Assembly: GCA_023387085.1 (NCBI GenBank)
Contig: JAEWIL010000139.1
Coordinates: 1-7,951 of the forward strand
Origin: Pseudomonadota bacterium
GTDB lineage: Bacteria > Pseudomonadota > Alphaproteobacteria > Sphingomonadales > Sphingomonadaceae
Direction of reading: 5' to 3'
Length of the DNA stretch: 7,951 nt
Below the pieces are notes generated by a model that worked only from the letters and a program-made list of their open reading frames with translations, made no database searches and was not told the DNA's origin. Each line of letters begins with the position of its first letter. Within the stretch, counting starts at the first letter, position 1. Positions 1 through 6,062 of the stretch are shown here, in pieces. The position numbers and the translations under genes were made by a program.

Positions 1-431
1 CGCCGATCATCGCGGCGCCCCCCCCCGGTGCCGGCGACGAAGCCTCGGCGGGCGCCACGCCCGATCCCGGCCCGGGGTCGGGAGCCGGCGGCCACGGCGC
101 GGGAGGCGGAGCCGGCGGGTCGGGAAACGGCACGGGCGGCGGCACCCGGGCGGCGTGGCGCAGCGGCACGATCCGCGACAGCGATTACCCGAGGACCGCG
201 AGCGCGGCGAAGATTGGTGGCGAGGTCGAGGTGCGCTTCACCATCCAGCCAACGGGCCGGGTCACCGGCTGCCGAGTCACCCGGTCGAGCGGAGATGTCG
301 CGCTTGATACGACAACCTGTCGCCTTATCGAGGAGCGATTCCGCTTCAAGCCGGCGACAAATGGCGCAGGCGAGCCGATTGCGAGCGCCTATGGCTGGCG
401 CCAGAGCTGGTGGCTCGAAAGGCGCCGATGA
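1..431 (+). CDS. tonB: TonB family energy transducer, C-terminal part (5' end outside window)
   Basis: The frame is open from the window edge (first full codon at base 3) to TGA at 429-431, giving 142 residues. It has three parts: a short Pro/Ala stretch (PPP encoded by a run of nine C at 18-26), a Gly-rich linker at about residues 23-48, and a folded TonB C-terminal domain at about residues 52-142. That domain carries the family signatures DSDYPR, GGEVEVRFTI, GRVTGCRVTRSSG, LDTTTCRLIEERFRFKP and a final WW pair. TonB spans the inner membrane and periplasm, and its C-terminal domain contacts the TonB box of outer-membrane receptors to deliver proton-motive energy from ExbBD. The membrane anchor and most of the Pro-rich spacer lie outside the window. 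It lies 133 bp upstream of a siderophore receptor on the same strand, so it may serve that receptor. The two Cys in the C-terminal domain (CRV, TCRL) may form a disulfide. The family call is firm; the specific partner is inferred. Confidence 0.88.
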   Translation, partial: PIIAAPPPGAGDEASAGATPDPGPGSGAGGHGAGGGAGGSGNGTGGGTRAAWRSGTIRDSDYPRTASAAKIGGEVEVRFTIQPTGRVTGCRVTRSSGDVALDTTTCRLIEERFRFKPATNGAGEPIASAYGWRQSWWLERRR

Positions 432-448
432 TCTTCCTTGGGACTGCG

Positions 449-480
449 GCACCGTCGATACTGCGACAACGGTGCGACAA
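449..480. repeat. 7-bp inverted repeat with overlapping TGCGACAA direct repeat
   Basis: GCACCGT (449-455) pairs with ACGGTGC (469-475) across a 13-base loop, and the octamer TGCGACAA occurs twice, at 462-469 and 473-480, starts 11 bp apart (about one helical turn). It sits in the gap after tonB and just before the Fur-like palindrome. There is no T-tract after the inverted repeat, so a classical intrinsic terminator for tonB is not supported. An operator-like role is possible. The repeat is seen; any function is a guess. Confidence 0.3.
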
Positions 481-487
481 TATCGCG

Positions 488-511
488 AATGATTATCAAT
501 AATCATTGACA
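488..511 (+). promoter_or_regulatory. Fur-box-like palindrome overlapping a -35 hexamer of the receptor promoter
   Basis: AATGATTAT (488-496) and ATAATCATT (499-507) are perfect 9-bp inverted arms around a CA centre, closely resembling the AT-rich Fur consensus built on GATAAT/ATTATC. It stands out sharply against the high-GC surroundings. TTGACA, a perfect sigma-70-type -35, lies at 506-511 and overlaps the right arm. The best-spaced -10 (TAGCGG, 529-534, 17-bp spacer) is weak. The site is about 58 bp before the GTG of the receptor gene. Inferred role: Fe-loaded Fur sits here and blocks transcription of the receptor (and piuC) when iron is ample. Confidence 0.8.
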
Positions 512-552
512 GTGCGAACGACTCGCAATAGCGGCACGGACGACTAAATCAA

Positions 553-558
553 AAGGGG
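553..558 (+). promoter_or_regulatory. Ribosome binding site fixing the GTG start of the receptor gene
   Basis: AAGGGG lies 6 bases before GTG at 565. No ATG lies near this point in the frame, and the signal peptide begins exactly here, so the GTG start is well supported. Confidence 0.7.
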
Positions 559-564
559 TATTCC

Positions 565-2979
565 GTGAAAAACTCTTCCGCATCCTTCCTCGCGCTCTCC
601 TGCGTGGGCAGCCTGATCAGCGCTCCGGCGATCGCCGCCGAAGCCGATACCGCGCAGGATGCGCCTGGCGGCCGCAACGACATCGTCGTCTGGGGCACAC
701 TCGCCAACGAGGTCGAATCGCCGAAATCGACGGCACCGCTCGTCGACACGCCCCAGACGATCACCGTCGTGACCCAGGAACAGCTGCGTCAGCAGAACCT
801 GCTGACGCTCCGCGACGCGCTCTCGACCATTCCGGGAATCACCTTCGGCGCCGGCGAAGGCGGCGGCGGTTACGGCGATTCGATCAACCTGCGCGGCTAT
901 TCGGCGAACAACGATCTGACCGTCGACGGCGTCCGCGACAGCGCCCAGTACAGCCGTACCGACCCGTTCAATCTGCAACAGATCGAGGTCTACAACGGCG
1001 CCAATTCGGTGTTCAACGGGTCGGGCAGCGTCGGCGGCACGATCAACCTCGTCAGCAAGATCCCCTTTGCCCGCAGCGCGACCACGGTGCAGGCGGCCGT
1101 CGGCACTGACAATTATTACCGCGCCTCGGTGGACAGCAACTGGCGCGTCAGCGACCTGATCGCCGTGCGCCTGAACGCGATGTACCATGAAAACGACGTG
1201 CCGGGCCGCGACGTCGAATCCTACCAGCGCTGGGGCGTCGCGCCGTCGATCACGATCGGCGTCGACGGCGACACCAGCCTGACGCTCGCCTATATCCATC
1301 AGGACGACGACAATACCCCGATCTATGGCGTCCCCTTCTTCCTCAGCGGCGTGAACGACGGTCCGCTGGCGGGCGTCGACGACAGCGACTATTTCGGCAT
1401 CGTCAATCTCGACAAGCAGAAGACAAAGGTCGACCGCTTCACCGCAACCTTCCGCCACGCGTTCAGCGAAAATGTCTCGATCCGCAATCTCACCCGCTGG
1501 CAGCGTGTCGCGCAATATAGCCAGACCAGCGCGCCGCAGGGCGTCTTCTGCCTCGCAAACGGCCTGCAACCGATCGGCGCGGGCGCCAACGCGACCATCG
1601 GGATCCCCTGCCCCGCCGGCCAGAACACCCCGGGCTCCTATTACCCGGCCGGCCCGCGCGGGCTTGTCCGCGATCAGGTCAACGATCTGATCCACAACCA
1701 GACCGACCTCACCGTCGTCAGCGGCGCGAGAGGCGGCATGTTCAACACACTCGTCGTCGGAGCGTCCTACACGCAGGAAGACTATTCGATCGAGAACGCA
1801 CAATTGTTGCGCAACGCGGGCGGCGCGACGCCGAATCCGGCCCAGCCGCCGATCAGCCTGTCGAACCCGAACACGGTCTGGACCGGCCCGGTGAACTATA
1901 TCCGTACGGGCAACAACTATGGCGATACGCGCAACCTTGCCGTCTATGCGTTCGACACGCTGGAAATCTCACCGATGTTCGAGCTGAATGCCGGCCTCCG
2001 CTATGAGAGCGTACGGACGGTCTTCCGGGCCGACACCGTAACGACACCGGCGACCGGCGCAGTCTATGTCCGCGGTGCCGAACAGGTCAGCGACGAGAAT
2101 CTATTCTCTTGGCGGGCCGGCGCGGTCTTCCACCCGGTCGAGAATGTCAGCCTCTACGCCGCCTATGGCAACGCCAAGACGCCGACATCCGCCACCGTGC
2201 GCGCAGGCTGCGGGCTGCCGACAGCACCTGGCGCCGCCGATCCGTGCGCCGTCGCCCCCGAAAAGGCCCGCACCTTCGAAGTCGGCGGCAAGGCCGAACT
2301 GTTCGGCAAGAAGCTGTTGCTGACCGCCGCGCTGTTCCGCAACGAACGCACCAACTTCCGCACGCCGTCAAACGATCCGGCGCAGCCCAACGCGCTGCAG
2401 GTGCTCGACGGTCACTCGCGCGTCGACGGTGTGGCGCTGGGCGTCAGCGGCAATGTCACCCCCGAATGGGCGATCTTTGCCAATTATACCTATCTCGACA
2501 GCGAAGTGCGCCAGAGCGTTTCCGATTTCTGCCTCGCAACGCCGGGCGCGACGGGGTGCCTCAACAGTGTCGCCATTCCGGATCCGCAGCGCGGCGATCG
2601 CCTGATCCAGACGCCGAAACATTCGGGCAGCCTGTTCACGACCTATTCTTTCCCCTTCGGTCTGCAGGTCGGTTATGGGCTTACCTATCAGGGCAAATTC
2701 GCGACGAACCAGCGCAACCTGGCGCAGCGCACGCAGTTCATGGTCGACGATTATCTGATCCACCGCGCGTTCGTGTCGTACGACTTCAAGAACGGTCTGG
2801 TGGCCCAGCTAAACATCAGCAACTTCACCAACGAGGATTATTACACGGGCGTGCGCAACAACGTCGGCGCGGCGACGATCTCCGGCGCCGGCGTGGTCGG
2901 CGGCGGTGCCGTCACCGGCGGCTGGGCAACCCCGGGCGAAGCCCGCTCGGCGGTGTTCAGCCTCTTCTACAACTTCTGA
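565..2979 (+). CDS. TonB-dependent siderophore receptor (Fiu/PiuA-like, outer membrane)
   Basis: An 804-residue protein, typical for a TonB-dependent siderophore receptor. A Sec signal peptide covers about residues 1-25 (hydrophobic core, APAIAA before EAD). A TonB-box-like DIVVWGT is at 39-45. The plug domain spans about 52-165, with DTPQTITVV (61-69), LRDALSTIPGI (82-92), INLRGYSA (107-114), VDGVRD (120-125) and the Fiu-like YSRTDPFNLQQIEV (129-142) followed by GSVGGTINLVSK. The rest is the 22-strand-type beta barrel, ending in the terminal Phe (FSLFYNF) used for outer-membrane assembly. The plug motifs resemble the catecholate receptors Fiu and PiuA, and the next gene is piuC/ybiX, the usual partner of such receptors; the ligand is therefore probably a ferric catechol-type siderophore or breakdown product, but this is inferred. 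The mature protein has exactly six Cys in three close pairs (329/349, 549/561, 656/665), probably loop disulfides. The GTG start is backed by AAGGGG six bases upstream, and a Fur-like site precedes the gene. Confidence 0.93.
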   Translation: MKNSSASFLALSCVGSLISAPAIAAEADTAQDAPGGRNDIVVWGTLANEVESPKSTAPLVDTPQTITVVTQEQLRQQNLLTLRDALSTIPGITFGAGEGGGGYGDSINLRGYSANNDLTVDGVRDSAQYSRTDPFNLQQIEVYNGANSVFNGSGSVGGTINLVSKIPFARSATTVQAAVGTDNYYRASVDSNWRVSDLIAVRLNAMYHENDVPGRDVESYQRWGVAPSITIGVDGDTSLTLAYIHQDDDNTPIYGVPFFLSGVNDGPLAGVDDSDYFGIVNLDKQKTKVDRFTATFRHAFSENVSIRNLTRWQRVAQYSQTSAPQGVFCLANGLQPIGAGANATIGIPCPAGQNTPGSYYPAGPRGLVRDQVNDLIHNQTDLTVVSGARGGMFNTLVVGASYTQEDYSIENAQLLRNAGGATPNPAQPPISLSNPNTVWTGPVNYIRTGNNYGDTRNLAVYAFDTLEISPMFELNAGLRYESVRTVFRADTVTTPATGAVYVRGAEQVSDENLFSWRAGAVFHPVENVSLYAAYGNAKTPTSATVRAGCGLPTAPGAADPCAVAPEKARTFEVGGKAELFGKKLLLTAALFRNERTNFRTPSNDPAQPNALQVLDGHSRVDGVALGVSGNVTPEWAIFANYTYLDSEVRQSVSDFCLATPGATGCLNSVAIPDPQRGDRLIQTPKHSGSLFTTYSFPFGLQVGYGLTYQGKFATNQRNLAQRTQFMVDDYLIHRAFVSYDFKNGLVAQLNISNFTNEDYYTGVRNNVGAATISGAGVVGGGAVTGGWATPGEARSAVFSLFYNF

Positions 2980-2985
2980 ACCAAC

Positions 2986-3019
2986 GGGCGGGCGCGGCGA
3001 TTGCCGTTCCCGCCTTTTT
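2986..3019 (+). terminator. Intrinsic terminator or attenuator between receptor gene and piuC
   Basis: GGCGGG (2987-2992) pairs with CCCGCC (3009-3014). Inside it CGGC (2995-2998) pairs with GCCG (3003-3006) around a GATT tetraloop, with a small internal loop between the stems. Five T follow directly (3015-3019). It starts 7 bases after the receptor stop codon and ends 17 bases before the piuC start. The shape is that of a rho-independent terminator; in this position it would lower piuC transcription relative to the receptor. No separate promoter is visible in the remaining 17 bases. Confidence 0.72.
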
Positions 3020-3036
3020 CCGACTAAAAGCGGCGT

Positions 3037-3720
3037 ATGATCCGTATTATTCCCGATGTGCTCGACGCCGACGGTGTCGCCAAACTCCGCTCGATCCTCG
3101 ACGCGGCGGACTGGGTCGACGGCAACGAGACGTCGGGGCCGCAAGCGGCGCTGGCCAAGCGCAACCAGCAACTCCCCGAATTCGGCGAGGCTGCCTCAGA
3201 GGCCGGAAGGCTGGTGATCGACGCGCTTGGCCGCACCCCGCTGTTCATCGCGGCGGCACTTCCGCTCAAAATCTATCCGCCCTATTTCAACCGCTACGGG
3301 GGCGGCGAAACATTTGGCGACCATATCGACAACGCGATCCGCATGCGCCGCGGCAGCGATTTCCGGATGCGCGCGGATCTATCCGCGACGCTGTTTCTTG
3401 CCGATCCGGACAGCTACGAAGGCGGCGGTCTGGTCGTCGAGGGCTTTACCGAGGCGCCCGGGCTGAAATTGCCCGCCGGGCATATGGTCCTCTATCCGTC
3501 GACCACCGTCCACCGAGTCGAGCCCGTCACCGCGGGCGCGCGGGTCGCAAGCTTCATGTGGATTCAGTCGATGGTCCGCGATCAGGGCCAACGCAACCTG
3601 CTCTTCGATCTCGACATGGGGGTGCAGGGCGCCGCCGCTGCCATGGGTCAGGGTGACGCGACCGTGGTACGCCTGACGGGCGTCTATCACAATCTGCTGC
3701 GGCGCTGGGCCGACAGCTAG
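3037..3720 (+). CDS. piuC: PKHD-type Fe(II)/2-oxoglutarate-dependent hydroxylase PiuC/YbiX
   Basis: A 227-residue protein, close to the usual length of YbiX/PiuC (about 225). It shows the 2-oxoglutarate dioxygenase metal triad: H96 and D98 in FGDHIDNAI, distal H159 in TTVHRVEPV, and R169 in GARVAS, suited to bind the 2-oxoglutarate carboxylate. Other family marks are PPYFNRYGGGE before the HxD, DLSATLFLADP, YEGGGLVV and WIQSMVRD with the C-terminal RNLLFDLD. The enzyme is expected to be cytoplasmic and to couple 2-oxoglutarate decarboxylation to hydroxylation of a target; the physiological substrate of this family is not established. It follows the siderophore receptor by 57 bp, matching the fiu-ybiX and piuA-piuC arrangement. 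The ATG has only a weak Shine-Dalgarno sequence, and a terminator-like hairpin lies just before it, so expression may be low. Its TAG overlaps the stop of the convergent apbE. Confidence 0.93.
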   Translation: MIRIIPDVLDADGVAKLRSILDAADWVDGNETSGPQAALAKRNQQLPEFGEAASEAGRLVIDALGRTPLFIAAALPLKIYPPYFNRYGGGETFGDHIDNAIRMRRGSDFRMRADLSATLFLADPDSYEGGGLVVEGFTEAPGLKLPAGHMVLYPSTTVHRVEPVTAGARVASFMWIQSMVRDQGQRNLLFDLDMGVQGAAAAMGQGDATVVRLTGVYHNLLRRWADS

Positions 3721-4583
3721 CCGAGCATCGTGCGCCATTCGCGCGACAGATATTCGCGATTCCCGACGATCACGCACGCCGCCAGGCGTTGGGCGTCGGC
3801 CAGCGCGATCCCCTTCTGGGGTCCCAACACGGTCAAGGCGGTCGCCCACCCGTCGGCCATCATGCACTCGCGGTGCAGCACCGTGACCGAGGACACGTTG
3901 CTGACGATCGGCCGTCCGGTGGCGGGATCGAAGCTGTGCGAATAATAGCGTCCATCCACTGCGAAGCCGCGCCGATAATCGCCCGACGTCGCGACCGACA
4001 GATCGTGGAGCGCGATTCGCCAAGGTGGAAGCGACGAGGCCCCGGGTGGCATTTCGACGTCGACCCACCAAGGCTGGCCGTCGGGCCGGATTCCCTCGCC
4101 GCGCAATTCGCCGCCGAGTTCGAGCAGGAAATGACGCACGCCCTGCCCGAGCAACCATTCGGCCGCCAGATCGACGCCATAGCCCTTGGCAATTCCGGAC
4201 AGGTCGAGCGCGGCACCTTCGCCGCGCCGGATGCGCGAACCGGCGACGTCATAATCGATCGCACGGTTCCTGCGATCCGTCCCGTCGGGAACTCCATCGA
4301 CCGGCCCTGCACTGCCGAAGCCCCAGCGCTCGGTGATTTCGCCCAGCGCGGGATCGAATGCCCCCCCGCTCGCGTCACGAATCCGGAGCGCCGCCGCCAG
4401 GACCCCGGCGAACTCGGGCGGGATGGCGTGCCAGCCGCCAGCCGGCGCGCGGTTGAAGCGCGACAGGTCCGACGCCGCTTCCCACTGGCTCATTTGCGCG
4501 ACGACGCGCCCGAATGCCGCCTGCACCATCGCCGCCGCGTCGGCTGGCGGCGACACGGCATGAAGGGACCAACTCGTCCCCAT
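3717..4583 (-). CDS. apbE: FAD:protein FMN transferase ApbE
   Basis: ApbE moves FMN from FAD onto a Thr or Ser of target redox proteins in a Mg-dependent reaction. From the ATG at 4583 there are 288 residues, with MGTSWSL (1-7), GGAFDPALGEI (73-83), LDLSGIAKGYGVD (126-138), LELGGEL (154-160), ATSGDYRR (198-205), SHSFDPATGRP (215-225) and MMADGWATAL (241-250), where D244 and T248 match the family's metal ligands. The reading frame and ApbE-like sequence (RILIPRAL, ETFSGEA) continue 32 codons upstream to a CTG at 4677-4679 that overlaps the TGA of the preceding gene. A GAGGTG (4688-4693) lies 8 bases before that CTG, so the true start may be there (320 residues); no ATG, GTG or TTG lies between. 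Neither version has a visible signal peptide or lipobox, although many ApbE proteins are exported. It is the last gene of the PepSY-DUF2271-DUF4198-apbE set, and the DUF2271 protein is the likely substrate. Confidence 0.93.
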   Translation of the reverse strand: MGTSWSLHAVSPPADAAAMVQAAFGRVVAQMSQWEAASDLSRFNRAPAGGWHAIPPEFAGVLAAALRIRDASGGAFDPALGEITERWGFGSAGPVDGVPDGTDRRNRAIDYDVAGSRIRRGEGAALDLSGIAKGYGVDLAAEWLLGQGVRHFLLELGGELRGEGIRPDGQPWWVDVEMPPGASSLPPWRIALHDLSVATSGDYRRGFAVDGRYYSHSFDPATGRPIVSNVSSVTVLHRECMMADGWATALTVLGPQKGIALADAQRLAACVIVGNREYLSREWRTMLG

Positions 4584-4675
4584 CGCCTCGCCGCTAAAGG
4601 TTTCGATACCCGCGCTCGCGACCCGCGCCGCGAAAGCGGCGGGCGTCAGCGCGCGCGGGATCAGGATGCGGTCGC

Positions 4676-5506
4676 TCAGGGCGCAAGCACCTCGAGCGTC
4701 GTGACATAGCTTGCGCGGCGCGCAATCGGCTGCAGCGCGCCTTCATCCGCGCCGCTGGCTTGCGGCGTCGTAACGTTCAGCCAGTACATGCCCGCTTCGG
4801 GCCAGCTGACCGCGACCTTGCCGTCGGTCCCGGTCTTGAGATCGATCTGGCCAAGCTGGTCGCGATACCGGATCCCGCCGGGAATCACCGTCACCGGCAG
4901 ACCGGCAGCCGGCTTGCCATCGAGAAGGAACTGGAAGGTCGCCTCTTCGCCTGCCACCAGGTCGTTGGGATGAGTTACCGGCACCAGTTCGATGCCCTTG
5001 CCGGTCGGCTTGAACAAGTTGGTCGTAGGCTCGCCCACGGTGACGAAAATCTCGTTGCGGTTGTTTGCCTCGGCGGTCTGCACATTGGTCGCACCGGCCG
5101 GGATTTTTTCCGCCAGATTGGCGGCCGTGGTGCCGCGCGGCAAGCGCTCGGTCTTGCCGTTCAGGTCGTAGCTGCCCATCAGCATGTCAGCGACCGATGA
5201 AATGCGATAAGTGCCCTTCTGCGTCAGATGGACGTCGAAGGTACTGCGATAGCGACCCGTCGCCTTGTTCTCGATCACAACCTCGGTACCGTCGGGCGCC
5301 CATGCCTTGACCGCGTCGAGCCGCAACGGCTGATGTTCGAAATAGAAGAGGTCGTTCGACACCGCGGCGTCGACCGTCACCCAGACATCGTCGCCCGACA
5401 GGACGGTCGCCGACGGCAGCATCCACTGACGGTGCGCGCTCGCCGGAACCGTTACCAGCGCCGCGAGTGCAAGCGTCGCTGCGAAGCCCAAAATCTGCCT
5501 TTTCAT
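4676..5506 (-). CDS. DUF4198 domain protein, exported
   Basis: A 276-residue protein with a clear Sec signal peptide (MKRQ, hydrophobic core, VPASA), predicted to be cut after A24 so that the mature chain begins HRQWMLPS. DUF4198 proteins (NikM-like, periplasmic, beta-rich) typically start the mature part with this His/aromatic/Pro pattern. Other matching segments are a region near DAVKAWAPDG, KGTYRI (97-102), VTHPNDLVAGEEATFQFL (177-194), GLPVTVIPGGIRYRD (202-216) and a closing Ig-like strand set ending TTLEVLAP. Start: ATG at 5506 with AAGGGG eight bases upstream; the frame stays open further upstream, but that stretch is the DUF2271 gene in another frame. It lies 20 bp after the DUF2271 stop and leads directly into apbE. 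Its biochemical role is unknown; a periplasmic metal-binding or partner role in the redox module is inferred from neighbours and the possible N-terminal His ligand. Confidence 0.88.
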   Translation of the reverse strand: MKRQILGFAATLALAALVTVPASAHRQWMLPSATVLSGDDVWVTVDAAVSNDLFYFEHQPLRLDAVKAWAPDGTEVVIENKATGRYRSTFDVHLTQKGTYRISSVADMLMGSYDLNGKTERLPRGTTAANLAEKIPAGATNVQTAEANNRNEIFVTVGEPTTNLFKPTGKGIELVPVTHPNDLVAGEEATFQFLLDGKPAAGLPVTVIPGGIRYRDQLGQIDLKTGTDGKVAVSWPEAGMYWLNVTTPQASGADEGALQPIARRASYVTTLEVLAP

Positions 5507-5526
5507 TTGCCTTGCCCCTTCGAATA

Positions 5527-6051
5527 TCAACGGAAAGCGACGGTGACGGCGCCGAGTTCGGTCTTGCCGGCGGCACGGCCACCCGCGCCCGCCTTCGCCG
5601 GCCATGTAAACGGAATGCGAAGCAGCTCGCGTCCGCCGACCTCGCGCGCCGCCTCGATCACCAGCGTGTAGGCGCCGGGAGCCGTGGCGCCGAGCTGCGC
5701 GCGGCTGAACGAGATCTTCTGTGCGCCGGGCGCGCGGGTCGCACCGGTGATGCCGTTCGCCGGAAAGGTCATCGTCCGCCCTGCGGCACGCCACCACTGG
5801 CGCACGTCGCGCAGCCATTTGGTCCCTTCATTGTTCTTCATGTCGTAGTCGTACCAGACCGCGACAGTCTTCGCGGGCACGCCGGCCTTTTCGACCCAGA
5901 TCGCCACATAGGGTCGGTGATATTCGGCGACCTTGAGCTGCGGAATATTGATCGTGACGTCCATAGTCGCCGGCGCGGCGGCGAGAACGGGCGCCGCAAG
6001 GGCGGTACTGAGCGAACCGCCGATCAAAATGACACGCGAAGTGGAGTGCAT
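5527..6051 (-). CDS. DUF2271 domain protein, exported, with a probable flavinylation motif
   Basis: A 174-residue protein. Residues 1 to about 26 form a Sec signal peptide (SRVILIGGSLSTALA, then APVLAAA). The mature part has DUF2271-type segments: YHRPYVAIWVEKAG (44-57), TVAVWYDYD (62-70), KWLRDVRQWW (78-87) and GAYTLVIEAAREVGGRELLRIPF (126-148). At 99-105 lies NGITGAT, which fits the S/T-G-A-T acceptor sequence of ApbE substrates such as NqrC and RnfG; T105 would carry FMN through a phosphoester bond. With apbE two genes away, a flavoprotein function in the periplasm is a reasonable inference. The start is ATG at 6051, supported by AGGAG at 6060-6064 eight bases upstream, which overlaps the stop of the PepSY gene. 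The frame is also open far upstream, but there it runs antiframe through the PepSY gene and is not coding. The C-terminal Ala/Gly-rich segment (about 153-162) precedes a final beta strand. Confidence 0.88.
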   Translation of the reverse strand: MHSTSRVILIGGSLSTALAAPVLAAAPATMDVTINIPQLKVAEYHRPYVAIWVEKAGVPAKTVAVWYDYDMKNNEGTKWLRDVRQWWRAAGRTMTFPANGITGATRAPGAQKISFSRAQLGATAPGAYTLVIEAAREVGGRELLRIPFTWPAKAGAGGRAAGKTELGAVTVAFR

Positions 6052-6062
6052 GAGAGAGGCTC

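Noticed and set aside
449..475. Inverted repeat after tonB considered as an intrinsic terminator
   Set aside because: The loop is long (13 bases) and no T-tract follows, so it was listed only as a repeat.
28..492. Open frame of 154 codons on the + strand
   Set aside because: Out-of-frame shadow of the tonB gene. Its Arg/Ala-rich product has no domain pattern, while the frame ending at 431 gives a clear TonB C-terminal domain.
544..1803. Antisense open frame of 419 codons under the receptor gene
   Set aside because: High-GC antisense shadow. The product is Arg/Asp/Val-rich without recognisable motifs, and the opposite strand carries a convincing receptor.
2109..3656. Open frame of 515 codons on the + strand across the receptor end, the intergenic hairpin and piuC
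   Set aside because: It runs through two well-supported genes in another frame, and its product is Arg-rich and of low complexity.
3789..4709. Open frame of 306 codons on the + strand opposite apbE
   Set aside because: Antisense shadow of apbE. The minus-strand frame has all ApbE motifs.
5507..5526. Gap between the DUF2271 and DUF4198 genes examined for a separate promoter
   Set aside because: Only 20 bp, filled by the ribosome binding site; no promoter elements fit.
5507..5818. Upstream extension of the DUF4198 frame
   Set aside because: The signal peptide begins at 5506 with a good ribosome site, and the extension lies over the DUF2271 gene.
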